Below, one piece after another: positions 42,538 through 51,199 of a DNA stretch of 64,000 nucleotides. This stretch comes from a bacterium (GTDB lineage Bacteria; Actinomycetota; Acidimicrobiia; Acidimicrobiales; CATQHL01): positions 41,187 to 105,186 of the forward strand of contig JAPONU010000255.1 in NCBI GenBank assembly GCA_026713745.1. The letters are read 5' to 3'. The notes under the pieces were generated by a model that was not told where the DNA came from, searched no databases, and saw only the letters and a list, made by a program, of their open reading frames with translations. How positions within the stretch are numbered: position 1 is the stretch's first letter; each line of letters opens with the position of its first letter. A program made the translations under genes and the position numbers.

Positions 42538-43713
42538 ATGACCACAACCCACTGCACGCGCCGGATCAGTCGGAAACTGCTGGCGTTGGCCCTTGTGGTC
42601 GGTCTCGTGGCCGCTGCCTGCGCGGGTGACGACGGTTCGGATGCCGCACCGGCGGCGCCCGCACCGGCACCGGCTCCTGAGCCCGCACCCCCACCCGAAC
42701 CGGCTCCGGCTCCGCCCCCCGAACCCGCACCTGCCGCGTATCCCGAGACCGTCGACGTGAATGGAGACGGTCAGCTCACGATCGGCTATGTGGTGGCCGG
42801 CGATCGCGCCGACGGTGGCTTCTACCAGGGGCAGGTCGAATCGGTCGAGGCGATCGCCGACGAACTGGGGTACGAGACAATCGTGGTGGACAAGGTGAAC
42901 CCGGGGGCAGCGCGAGAGTCCTTCGAGAACCTCGCACGCCAGAATGTCGACCTCATCATCGCCGGCGGTTCGGAATTGCGCGACGGTTTCATTCCGGTCT
43001 CGGAGGATCCGACGTTCGCCGACATCAACTTCTTCCTGGTAGCGGGATTCCCGCCGACCAGCGGCGCCTACGCCACGGCGGCCGCCAACGAGAACCAGGC
43101 CCACTTCATGGGCGGCATCTCCTTCGGCCTGCTGCTGGAGCGCACCGGTGGAACGGTCGGCTGCGTGGTGGCCGGGCCGGAACTGGACTTCGTCAAGAAC
43201 ATGGCCGCCTCCATGCGCGCCGGGCTCAGCCACCTCCAGGACGCCTACGGCATGGCAGCAGGAGCCGAGATTCCGGTCACCTTCACGGGCAGCTTCGAGG
43301 ACGCCGCCCTGGCGCAGGAGTCCGCGACGGCGCTGTTCGAGCAGGACTGCGAGGTCGTGTATCCCTACCTCGGCGGCGCTCTCATCGCCGTCGTGAACAC
43401 CGCCCTCGAGTCCGGTGTCGGGGTCGTGTCCACGTCGGTCGACCTGTGCGACGCCAATCTCTTCCCCGTTGCGATGGCGATCACCTACAACCCGGCGCTG
43501 TTCCTACCCTCGGTCATCAGCTCGTTCGCAGCCGGTGAACTGGAGGAAGGCACCCAGCTGGCGGTGTACGGCGTCGACTCCGGCCTCGGTGTCGGCAGCC
43601 GGATCTGTGATGCCTCCGGCGACGAGCAGGCGATCCTCGATGAGGTGCGGGCGGCTCTCGCAAGTGGCGAAATCGACGTGAACGCGATCATCGGCACCGA
43701 CATCTCCGGGTGA
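42538..43713 (+). CDS. BMP-family ABC transporter substrate-binding lipoprotein
   Basis: 391-residue exported lipoprotein of the Bmp/PnrA family, which captures nucleosides and other purine-like or small ligands. The N-terminus is basic, then hydrophobic, with a lipobox at VAAAC. A Pro/Ala/Glu repeat linker (about residues 35-65) follows, then the two-lobe binding domain from GQLTIGYVVAGDRADGGFYQ. ATG 42538 has GGAGC-type upstream sequence. It starts the plus-strand importer operon and diverges from the Rieske operon across about 155 bases, so the two are probably regulated together. Confidence 0.88.
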   Translation: MTTTHCTRRISRKLLALALVVGLVAAACAGDDGSDAAPAAPAPAPAPEPAPPPEPAPAPPPEPAPAAYPETVDVNGDGQLTIGYVVAGDRADGGFYQGQVESVEAIADELGYETIVVDKVNPGAARESFENLARQNVDLIIAGGSELRDGFIPVSEDPTFADINFFLVAGFPPTSGAYATAAANENQAHFMGGISFGLLLERTGGTVGCVVAGPELDFVKNMAASMRAGLSHLQDAYGMAAGAEIPVTFTGSFEDAALAQESATALFEQDCEVVYPYLGGALIAVVNTALESGVGVVSTSVDLCDANLFPVAMAITYNPALFLPSVISSFAAGELEEGTQLAVYGVDSGLGVGSRICDASGDEQAILDEVRAALASGEIDVNAIIGTDISG

Positions 43714-45323
43714 GCGGGGGCCCGGCCTCGACGACCGCAGCCCGGCGGGAGGTCGTCCTCGGGCTGCGCTCGGTCAGCAAGCGATTCGGGCGCGTCGTCG
43801 CCTGCGACGACGTCTCCCTCGACATCGGAGCCGGGGAGATCCGGGGGCTGCTGGGCCAGAACGGCGCCGGCAAGTCCACCCTCATGAAGATCGTGGCGGG
43901 CTTCGTCCGGCCCGAATCCGGCGAACTCACGATCCACGGCAAGACCCTCGGGTTCGGCGATCCGGTGGTGGCCGCCGAACGCGGCATCGCAATGGTGCAC
44001 CAGCACTTCAGCCTGGTCGGCCCCATGCCGGTGTGGAAGAACGTGACGCTCTCGGACCGCGGGCACACCAGGGTCGACCGCTCCGGCGTGTCGCGCCAGA
44101 TCACCGAGGTCGGCCGGCGCTACGGCCTCGACGTGGACCCGGACGCCATCGTCGACGACCTGTCGGTGGGTGAGCGCCAGCGGGTCGAACTCCTCAAGTG
44201 CCTCCGGCGCCAACCCGACGTGCTGATCCTGGACGAGCCCACCTCGGTCCTGACCCGCGAGGAGTCCACGGCCCTGTTCCGGGTCCTGCGACGGCTCGCC
44301 CGCGAGCGGGGGCAGTCCGTGGTGCTCATCAGCCACGAACTCGACGAGATGCTCGAAGTGACCGACCGGGTGACGGTCCTCCGCGACGGCCGCGTCGTCT
44401 CCACCGTCGAGTCGGCCGAGGCGAGCGCCGATTCCCTGGCCCACGAGATGCTCGGGCAGGACTTCGCGGTCTCGGCCGAAGTGCTGGGCCTGAGCGTCGA
44501 GGGCAGCCACGCATCCCGCGCCAGGACCCATGCGCCTCCGCGACGCCGCGCCGCGCCCGCCGGCCACGACGTGCCGGTCCTCGAACTCGCCGACATCAAG
44601 GTGACCTCGGCGGAGGGCCACGCGCTTCTCGACGGCGTGAACCTCGAGATCGCAGCGGGTGAGATCCTGGGCGTGGCCGGCGTCGCGGGCAACGGGCAGG
44701 AGGAATTGACGGGTCTGCTCTCCAATCTCATCGGTCCCGACAGCGGCGAAGTACGCGTGGAAGGACGGCCCATCCGGACCGGACGGGGCCGCCAACTCGG
44801 CCGAGCCGGGGTGGGGGTGATCCCGGCGGACCGCCACGACAGCGGATGTGTCCTGGAAATGACCGTTGCGGAGAACCTCGCTCTCGGGAGTCTGGACGGG
44901 ATGGTGCGCTGGGGCGTCGTCCGTCAGCAGCAACTGCACGAACTCGGCCGGCGCCTCGTCGCGGACTTCCGGATCATCACGTCCAGTCTCGGCGCGCCGC
45001 TGCGGTCGCTCTCCGGCGGCAACCAGCAGCGTGTCGTCCTGGCCAGGGAACTGGCACGCAAGCCGTGCGTCCTCGTGGCGGCCGAACCCACCCAAGGGCT
45101 CGACATCGGGGCCCGGGGTTACATCTGGGACCGGCTGCGGGAGGCCGCCGCGACGGGCACCGGCATCCTGCTCATATCCAGCGATCTGGCCGAGATCATG
45201 GCTCTGTCGCACCGGGTGGCGGTCATAAACCGCGGGCGCATCATCGGGACCATGCCGCGCGCCGACGTCGACACTGCCGAACTCGGCCGGATGATGGGGG
45301 CTCGCACACATGACCGCGGCTGA
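43710..45323 (+). CDS. BMP-type ABC transporter ATPase (double-domain)
   Basis: 537-residue ATP-binding protein with two ABC domains, as in sugar and nucleoside (NupO/RbsA-like) importers. Domain 1 has Walker A GQNGAGKST, signature LSVGERQRVELLK and Walker B ILDEPTSVL. Domain 2 has the degenerate Walker A GVAGNGQEE typical of BMP importers, and signature LSGGNQQRVVLAREL. A linker of about 35 residues rich in Arg/Ala joins them. GTG 43710 overlaps the substrate-binding gene stop as GTGA. It energises the two permeases that follow. Confidence 0.93.
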   Translation: MSGGPASTTAARREVVLGLRSVSKRFGRVVACDDVSLDIGAGEIRGLLGQNGAGKSTLMKIVAGFVRPESGELTIHGKTLGFGDPVVAAERGIAMVHQHFSLVGPMPVWKNVTLSDRGHTRVDRSGVSRQITEVGRRYGLDVDPDAIVDDLSVGERQRVELLKCLRRQPDVLILDEPTSVLTREESTALFRVLRRLARERGQSVVLISHELDEMLEVTDRVTVLRDGRVVSTVESAEASADSLAHEMLGQDFAVSAEVLGLSVEGSHASRARTHAPPRRRAAPAGHDVPVLELADIKVTSAEGHALLDGVNLEIAAGEILGVAGVAGNGQEELTGLLSNLIGPDSGEVRVEGRPIRTGRGRQLGRAGVGVIPADRHDSGCVLEMTVAENLALGSLDGMVRWGVVRQQQLHELGRRLVADFRIITSSLGAPLRSLSGGNQQRVVLARELARKPCVLVAAEPTQGLDIGARGYIWDRLREAAATGTGILLISSDLAEIMALSHRVAVINRGRIIGTMPRADVDTAELGRMMGARTHDRG

Positions 45324-46458
45324 GGCCTCTCCACCCCGCCCCGCCGCCGCGGTCGCCGTGCGGCCGCCCCGGCTCCCGTTGTCGGACTACCTCAGGGTGG
45401 GCGCCCTGCTGGCCATCTCGATCGCAGCGGCAATCGGCTGCGCGGCACTGCTGCTGTCGGTTACCGGGAGTTCGCCCGCCACCGTCTTCGGTGCCATGGT
45501 CTCGGGGAGCTTTGGTTCACGTGTCGCGCTCACGGCAACCCTGAACCACACGGGACCGATCCTGCTCGTGGCGTTGGGCGCGCTCGCGGCGACCCGCAGC
45601 GGGCTGCTCAACATCGGTCAGGAGGGCCAGATTTCCATCGGGGCGCTGTTCGGTGTCGCCGTCGGGCTCGCCGTCGACGCACCGCGTGGCATCACCCTGC
45701 TTCTCATCCTCGCCACGGCCGCGGTGGCGGGAGCGATCTGGGCGTCGCTTGCCTCCCTCCTGCGATTCACCCGCGGCGGCAGCGAGGTGATCACCACCCT
45801 GCTGCTGAACTTCGTCGGCTTCCAGGTCGTGTCCTTCGCGGTCAACAGACCGTGGCTCCTGCAGGAGGATCTCCCCGAGGGCTCGGTCCTCTCCGCAAGC
45901 CCGCAGTCGAACCCCCTGCCTCCGGCGGGGCACCTGCCCACGCTGGCGCAAGGGCCTGGATTCCGGCTCAATTCCAGCATCACCCTGGCGGTCGGCCTTG
46001 CCCTGGTGCTGGCCTTCCTTCTGGCGCGCACCCGCTGGGGCTTCGAACTACGAACGGTCGGCCTCAACCCGCGGGCTGCCCGACGTTCCGGAGTCTCACC
46101 CGCGCTCGTGGGAAGCGGGGCGCTGGCAATCTCCGGAGCGCTCGCCGGCCTGGCCGGCGGCGTCCTGCTCACCGGCACCGCCTTCCGGGTCAACGACGGC
46201 TTCTCGAACAACTACGGCTGGGAAGGGCTTCTCGCCGCGTTGGTGGCCGGATCCGTCACTCTTGCGGTGATTCCCAGTTCCCTGCTCTTCGGGGCGCTCC
46301 GGGCGGGGAGCGGCGTCCTGGCGGCCACCGGCGTCAGTCCGACGATCGTGGGCGCCGTGCAGGCGCTCGTGGTGATCGCCGTGACTCTGCCCCTGCTCTA
46401 CCTGAACCGCCGGCGGCTGCGCGCGCTCCTGCAGCGGACCGGTGTGAGCCGAACGTGA
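45310..46458 (+). CDS. BMP-type ABC transporter permease (1)
   Basis: 382-residue inner-membrane permease of the branched-chain amino acid/nucleoside (BPD_transp_2) family. About 9-10 helices are predicted. The cytoplasmic coupling segment is near LLNIGQEGQISIGALFG, with the GxN-type RTVGLNPRAARRSGV. It overlaps the ATPase gene by 14 bases and is followed by a second permease after 55 bases, giving the usual NupP-NupQ pair. Confidence 0.92.
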   Translation: MTAAEASPPRPAAAVAVRPPRLPLSDYLRVGALLAISIAAAIGCAALLLSVTGSSPATVFGAMVSGSFGSRVALTATLNHTGPILLVALGALAATRSGLLNIGQEGQISIGALFGVAVGLAVDAPRGITLLLILATAAVAGAIWASLASLLRFTRGGSEVITTLLLNFVGFQVVSFAVNRPWLLQEDLPEGSVLSASPQSNPLPPAGHLPTLAQGPGFRLNSSITLAVGLALVLAFLLARTRWGFELRTVGLNPRAARRSGVSPALVGSGALAISGALAGLAGGVLLTGTAFRVNDGFSNNYGWEGLLAALVAGSVTLAVIPSSLLFGALRAGSGVLAATGVSPTIVGAVQALVVIAVTLPLLYLNRRRLRALLQRTGVSRT

Positions 46459-46513
46459 CCTCCACCGTGACGCGTGCACCTGCACCGCCGGCGACGGCGG
46501 GGCGAGTGATCCG

Positions 46514-47422
46514 ATGATCGAGGACATCACGCTCATCGTCGACAGCAGCGTCCGGATCGCGGCGACCCTGCTCTTCGCGGCCCTGGGCGAACTCGTGGCC
46601 GAGCGGGCCGGCACCCTGAACATCTCCGTCGAGGGAGCCATGCTCTCGGGCGCGTTCGCGGCGGCGTACGGGAGTCACGCCACCGGCTCGGCCTACTACG
46701 GGTTCGGGATCGGCGTGGCCGTGGGCATCGGGGTGTCGGCGATCCAGGCCAACCTCTCGCACCGGATCCGCGTCAACCAGTTCGTGACCGGTCTCGTGCT
46801 CAACCTTCTGGCCATCGGCGTCACCAGTTTCCTGCTTGCCGAGGTGAAGATGGCCCCGGTGCAGTTCGGGCTCGTGCGTATCCCCGGTCTGGCCTCCATC
46901 CCGATCGTCGGCGACGCGCTGTTCGAGCAGCGGGCGCCGTTCTTCCTGCTCTACGCGTTCGTCCCCCTCGTCTGGTGGGTGTTGAAGCGCTCCCGCTGGG
47001 GCCTCGAACTGGACGCCGTGGGAGAGAACCCCGCCGCAGCCGACGCGAACGGCATACCGGTGGACCTCCGACGGCGCCAGGCCATCTACTTCGGTGGCCT
47101 GCTGGCGGGTGTTTCGGGCGCCTACCTCTCCGTCGGCCTCATCGGCGCCTTCACCCCCAACATGACGGCGCTGCGGGGATTCATCGCGATCGCCGCGGTC
47201 ATCTTCGGCGGCTGGACCCTCTGGGGGACCGTGGGCGGCACCCTGCTCTTCGGCGGTGCGGAGGCTCTGCGAGTCTCACTGCCCGCCCTCGGTGTGACGA
47301 TCACACCGCAGGTGCTGATCGCCCTGCCCTACCTGGCCGCGATCGCCGCGATCGCCTTGCTGAGCCAGCGCCGCCGCCAGCCCGCCGCGCTGGGGCAGAC
47401 ATTCCGGCGGGGAATCACCTGA
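46514..47422 (+). CDS. BMP-type ABC transporter permease (2)
   Basis: 302-residue partner permease. The N-terminus reads MIEDITLIVDSSVRIAATLL, then AERAGTLNISVEGAMLSGAF. The coupling segment is GENPAAADANGIPVDLRRR, and VIFGGWTLWGTVGG and later helices complete about eight segments. ATG 46514 is the only sensible start; the earlier GTG at the stop of the previous gene is out of frame. The gene ends about 60 bases before a convergent Rieske oxygenase gene, with a hairpin between them. Confidence 0.92.
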   Translation: MIEDITLIVDSSVRIAATLLFAALGELVAERAGTLNISVEGAMLSGAFAAAYGSHATGSAYYGFGIGVAVGIGVSAIQANLSHRIRVNQFVTGLVLNLLAIGVTSFLLAEVKMAPVQFGLVRIPGLASIPIVGDALFEQRAPFFLLYAFVPLVWWVLKRSRWGLELDAVGENPAAADANGIPVDLRRRQAIYFGGLLAGVSGAYLSVGLIGAFTPNMTALRGFIAIAAVIFGGWTLWGTVGGTLLFGGAEALRVSLPALGVTITPQVLIALPYLAAIAAIALLSQRRRQPAALGQTFRRGIT

Positions 47423-47457
47423 CCGGCGCGCCCGGTGGGCGCGTCGTCACGGCGGCT

Positions 47458-47485
47458 GATTGGCGCCGGCGGGCCCGCGCCAATC
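47458..47485. terminator. Bidirectional hairpin between convergent genes
   Basis: A perfect 9-bp stem GATTGGCGC/GCGCCAATC (47458-47466 with 47477-47485) closes a 10-base loop. It lies between the permease gene (+) and the Rieske gene (-), overlapping the last two bases of the latter's stop codon. It has no clear T run on either strand, so a GC-rich, Rho-aided or T-less terminator is the likely reading. Confidence 0.5.
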
Positions 47486-48650
47486 AGGCGCCATTGGGCC
47501 AGTGCCGCTCGTAGCGCGTCACGAGCCAGCGGTTGAACTGCGCCAGCGTCTCCTCCTGCCACGAGTACCGGCCGCGCGGCGCGAACGTCGAGCCCAGGCC
47601 GATCTGCACCATCTCGTCGGCATAGATGTCCTGCACGTTGAAGTTGTTGACACCCTGCTCGGCCTGCTCGAAGAGGTATTCGAACATCGGATCGGCCAGA
47701 GCCGAGGGTTCGAAGCAGTACCCGATGTTGATCGTGATCTCACCGGGGCCGTCGGGGCTGATGATGAAGTAGGCGATCTCGTCGGGAACGATGGCCAGTG
47801 AGAGCGTCGGCGGGATGAGCACGAAGCCGCCACGCTTGCGCTGCTCGTCGGTGAGGTTGCTGAACACCGGCAAGAGGCACTTCTTGGTTGGGTTGAACGA
47901 GCCGTCGATGTCGGTGAAGTGCTGGATGCGGCCGATTGCACCGTCGTCGGGATCCCAGGGCAGGTAGTCGTTCAGATGGCTGGGGGCGAACGTCTGCAGA
48001 GGGCCGTGCAGGCGGCTTGCGTGGTACGGATCGTTGAAGTTCTCCATCATGACCTTCCAGTTCCACTGCAGGCCGGGGAGTGAGTGCCCCTCACGTGTGA
48101 CCGTCTCGGGAAGGTCGTAGTTCTCCAGCATGGCGTCGATCTTGGTGAGCGACGGCCCCAGTGGCTTGGCGTCGGGGTCGAGATTGCAGAACACGAAGCC
48201 CTGCCACAGTTCTGTGCGGAGCCGCGGGAGGCCGTGGTCGCCCTTGTCGAAACCCACGGCCCGCTCCATGGCCGGTGCCCCCAGCAGGGATCCGTCCAGA
48301 CCGTAGGACCAGTGATGGTAGGGGCACGTGAAGCGGCGGGTGTTGCCGGAGCCCTCGGCCAGAACCATGCCCCGGTGCTGGCAGACCGCGGAGATGACGC
48401 CGACGCTGCCGTCGGAGTCTCGCAGCATGATCAGAGGCTCACCGGCGATGGTGATGCAACGGAAGTCACCGGGTTCGGGCACCTGATCGACCCGACCGAC
48501 ACACAGCCACTCGTGGCGGAAGATGGAGCGGCGCTCGAACTCGTAGAACTCCTGTGAGGTGTAGATGAGCGGCGGCAGCAGGCGCGCCTCGTTGACGGCC
48601 TTGGTGGAGGCGGCGAACGAATCGCGCAATTCGGTCGTCAGCAGAGTCAT
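47484..48650 (-). CDS. Rieske non-heme iron oxygenase alpha subunit (2)
   Basis: 388-residue oxygenase. The Rieske ligands are CQH and CPYH with 16 residues between, the normal spacing. The iron site is MENFNDPYHASRLH. It shares the C-terminal GRYSWQEETLAQFNRWL with the other two Rieske proteins, showing a common origin. ATG 48650 overlaps the SnoaL-like gene stop (ATGA); the upstream in-frame extension to 48806 lies inside that gene and is rejected. The SnoaL-like protein may serve as its small subunit. The substrate is unknown; uptake by the adjacent BMP importer is a reasonable guess. Confidence 0.88.
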   Translation of the reverse strand: MTLLTTELRDSFAASTKAVNEARLLPPLIYTSQEFYEFERRSIFRHEWLCVGRVDQVPEPGDFRCITIAGEPLIMLRDSDGSVGVISAVCQHRGMVLAEGSGNTRRFTCPYHHWSYGLDGSLLGAPAMERAVGFDKGDHGLPRLRTELWQGFVFCNLDPDAKPLGPSLTKIDAMLENYDLPETVTREGHSLPGLQWNWKVMMENFNDPYHASRLHGPLQTFAPSHLNDYLPWDPDDGAIGRIQHFTDIDGSFNPTKKCLLPVFSNLTDEQRKRGGFVLIPPTLSLAIVPDEIAYFIISPDGPGEITINIGYCFEPSALADPMFEYLFEQAEQGVNNFNVQDIYADEMVQIGLGSTFAPRGRYSWQEETLAQFNRWLVTRYERHWPNGA

Positions 48651-49219
48651 GGGCAATCCCCCGTGTCGTCTTGGCCCTCCGGCGCGACCGGACGCGGCTG
48701 CGCGACACGCTCGAGGGTCACCGGCGAGACGTACCTGGTGCGCGCCCAGCCTTCCTCGTAGGGGCAGATCACCCGATCCTCGAAACGGAGGCGGGCAATC
48801 CTCCACTCGCCGTGATGCTTCACGAAGTCGTTGTCGTAATGGGCGATCAGCCAGACGGCGGTCTCTCCGTCGAACAGGGTGGCCGCCTCCAGGGCGTGCC
48901 AGCGCCCGCGGGCCTCGGCCCCGTCGGAGGAGACGTTGACAACCGGATTCGTGAGGAAATGGGCCGTGAAGGGGAGCATCGACGGGTTCCCGCGGAACAT
49001 CTCCCTGATCTCGTCGAGACCTTCGGCCCTGAAGTCCTTCAGATTCCCCTGGCCCTCCCAGACCGCTCCCGGCGCGAAGAACCCCGCTGTCACCTCTGCG
49101 TCCTTGATGACGTCGATCGCGTGGACGTAGCGGTGCATGAGCTGCTCGACGGCGCGTTCGGCCTCGATTCGTTCGAGACGTCGCTCCATCCCGTCCAGCC
49201 GTTCCCGGAGATCATCCAT
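48647..49219 (-). CDS. SnoaL-like (NTF2-fold) protein, possible oxygenase small subunit
   Basis: 190-residue protein of the SnoaL_4/NTF2-like fold, also used by the beta subunits of ring-hydroxylating dioxygenases. After a short coiled N-terminus (MDDLRERLDGMERRLERIEA) comes AVEQLMHRYVHAIDVIKDAE, then FAPGAVWEGQGNLKDF and the end of the cone around WRIARLRFEDRVICPYE. It lies between two Rieske alpha-subunit genes and overlaps one of them, which supports a structural or hydratase/isomerase role in the same pathway. A separate enzymatic role cannot be excluded. Confidence 0.82.
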   Translation of the reverse strand: MDDLRERLDGMERRLERIEAERAVEQLMHRYVHAIDVIKDAEVTAGFFAPGAVWEGQGNLKDFRAEGLDEIREMFRGNPSMLPFTAHFLTNPVVNVSSDGAEARGRWHALEAATLFDGETAVWLIAHYDNDFVKHHGEWRIARLRFEDRVICPYEEGWARTRYVSPVTLERVAQPRPVAPEGQDDTGDCP

Positions 49220-49267
49220 CTGCGCGCTCCTCGGGCCCGGGCTGACCGGCCATTTCCGACCCGCTCA

Positions 49268-50467
49268 TCAGACGAGCCCCTGGCGCTCCGCATAGGCCCG
49301 ATATCTCTGGTACAGCCACCTGTTCAACTGCGCCACGGTGGTTTCCTTCCAGGAGAAGCGACCGCGGGGGGCGAACCGGGACCGCAGCCCCTTCTGCACA
49401 GCCGTGTCGGCCACCACGTCCTGATCGTTGTACATCATGATCCCGTCGACGATCCACTCGATGATCTTGCCGAAGTTGCGAACCTGCAGGGCATCCGGCG
49501 GCACACACAGCCCCACGCGGATGGTGATCCGGTTGGCCCCGCCGGGCAGGACCAGGAAGTAGAACATGTGGTCGGAGACCAGGCCCAGCGGCATCATCGG
49601 CGGGATCATGGCGAACATGACCCGGTTGCGTTGCTCCTCGCTGAGTGTCGGGATCGGCGGCAGGAGCGCCTTGTGGAGAGGGTTGAAGGCACCGTCGGCG
49701 CGGTCGAAACCCGTCGGGTGCATGATCACGTTCTCGTCCGGGCTGTGTTCAACGAATCCGTGCCCGAGCGCGAAGTCGTGGATGCCCTTGTGCAGGTAGG
49801 CGTTGTGGTAGGGCTCCATGAAGTTCTCGAGCATCACCTTCCAGTTCCACGGGTAGTCGGGAATGTCCATGGTCGGAAGGCTCACCATCTCTGGGACCCC
49901 GTAGTTCGCCATCTCGTCGGAGAGTTGAGTCAGGGTCGGCGCGAGCGGCGCTGGGTCGGGCTCGAAGTGGGCGAAGACGAACCCCGCCCAGAGTTCGACG
50001 GAGAGTTGCGGAAGGCAGATCTCTTCGCGGCTGAAGTTGTTCGTGCGGCCCATCTCGGGGGCGTGCCGCAGACGACCGCGCAGGTCGAACGACCAGAAAT
50101 GCAGGGGGCAGCGGAACAACCCCGTCTCCTTGTGCCCGGCATCCTCGGCCAGCAGATGCCCCCGGTGCCGGCAGACCGCCGACATGACCCGGATCTGCTC
50201 CTCGTCGTCCATCACGACCAGCAGCGGGTCGTCGTTGATGGTGATCGTGAAGTAGTCACCCGGCGCCTTCAAGAAGTCGGCCCGCCCGACACAGAGCCAC
50301 GAGCGCGAGTAGATGGACTCCTTCTCGAATTCGAACCACTCCTCGGAGGTGTAGAGTTCAGGAGGGAGGTAGCAGCCGTCGGCAACGTCGCCCACCGACG
50401 GCCCCATCTCCGCGAAGCGCTGCTCGTTGACCAGGTGGCCGAACCGCTCCTGCGGGCTCGAGTACAT
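49268..50467 (-). CDS. Rieske non-heme iron oxygenase alpha subunit (3)
   Basis: 399-residue oxygenase, the third in the region. The Rieske ligands are CRH and CPLH with 18 residues between. The iron site is MLENFMEPYHNAYLH, and DQDVV near residue 350 probably supplies the Asp ligand. The C-terminus reads GRFSWKETTVAQLNRWLYQ. ATG 50467 has GGAGGAA about 6 bases upstream, a strong site. It starts the three-gene run that ends at 47484. No electron-transfer partner is in the window. Confidence 0.88.
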   Translation of the reverse strand: MYSSPQERFGHLVNEQRFAEMGPSVGDVADGCYLPPELYTSEEWFEFEKESIYSRSWLCVGRADFLKAPGDYFTITINDDPLLVVMDDEEQIRVMSAVCRHRGHLLAEDAGHKETGLFRCPLHFWSFDLRGRLRHAPEMGRTNNFSREEICLPQLSVELWAGFVFAHFEPDPAPLAPTLTQLSDEMANYGVPEMVSLPTMDIPDYPWNWKVMLENFMEPYHNAYLHKGIHDFALGHGFVEHSPDENVIMHPTGFDRADGAFNPLHKALLPPIPTLSEEQRNRVMFAMIPPMMPLGLVSDHMFYFLVLPGGANRITIRVGLCVPPDALQVRNFGKIIEWIVDGIMMYNDQDVVADTAVQKGLRSRFAPRGRFSWKETTVAQLNRWLYQRYRAYAERQGLV

Positions 50468-50781
50468 GACGCTTCCTCCCCGGCGAGTGGCGACTCACCG
50501 TCCTGTTCCTGCCTGTCCGGCGGGAGGCGGACCGCTCTCCGGGGGAATTATGGTCCCCGGCCGCCCGCCACACAATCGGGCGAAGGGCAGCCGGGGTGAA
50601 GGAGCGATTAGCCTCGGCGCCGTCAGGAGGTGTTGCAGGGAGCGCGGCGAACCGGGCTATCGTTCCCTACCGACACCGTGCCGGCTATCACGTAGTCTCT
50701 TGGCGCGGCTAGATTGTCGAGGCGCCCGGCAGCGGACGCCATGCGGCGGGGAACCATGAGATTGGCAGCTAAGGAGCAAAG
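50468..50781. other. Divergent intergenic region of about 310 bases
   Basis: This stretch separates the Rieske gene (-) from the STAS gene (+) and has no credible coding frame. It should hold promoters for both. On the plus strand TATCAC and TAGATT are 18 bases apart near 50690-50720, a weak promoter-like pair. AAGGAG lies 7 bases before the STAS start. Confidence 0.4.
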
Positions 50782-51120
50782 ATGATGGAAGTTACGTCCG
50801 AGCGGCGGGGAACGACGGTGATCATCAACACCGCGGGGCGAGTCGACGGATCGAATGCGAGCGACTTCCAGGACGCCTTGGAAGCAAACATCGGGGCCGA
50901 CGACACCGCGGTCATCCTGAACCTCGCAGCGCTGGACTACATCAGCAGTGCCGGCCTGCGAATCATCCTGCTCAGCGCCAAGAACCTCCGCCAGCGAGAC
51001 GTCGGCTTCTCCATCTGCTCGCTGTCCTCGTCAGTACACGAACTATTCATAATCAGCGGTTTCGACCAGATCATCGCTATCCACAGTTCTCCCGAGACGG
51101 CTCTCGCCGCCCAGAGCTGA
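50782..51120 (+). CDS. STAS-domain anti-sigma factor antagonist
   Basis: 112-residue SpoIIAA/RsbV-type protein. The phospho-acceptor Ser56 lies in LDYISSAGLRIIL, aligned with RsbV Ser56. In the dephospho form such proteins bind an RsbW-type kinase and free its client. Start ATG 50782 (or 50785) follows AAGGAG. The next genes encode the matching phosphatase and kinase, so a complete partner-switch set is present, but no sigma factor gene is adjacent. Confidence 0.88.
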   Translation: MMEVTSERRGTTVIINTAGRVDGSNASDFQDALEANIGADDTAVILNLAALDYISSAGLRIILLSAKNLRQRDVGFSICSLSSSVHELFIISGFDQIIAIHSSPETALAAQS

Positions 51121-51199
51121 CGGAGTTCCACCCCGAGGCTCTGCACGGACATAGCCCGGACCAACCCCAGCTTGGCGCGCACGGGCGGATCGGAAAGCG

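Noticed and set aside
50427..50759. 110-residue plus-strand frame upstream of the STAS gene
   Set aside because: It is partly antisense to the Rieske gene, low-complexity, and lacks a ribosome binding site or any motif.
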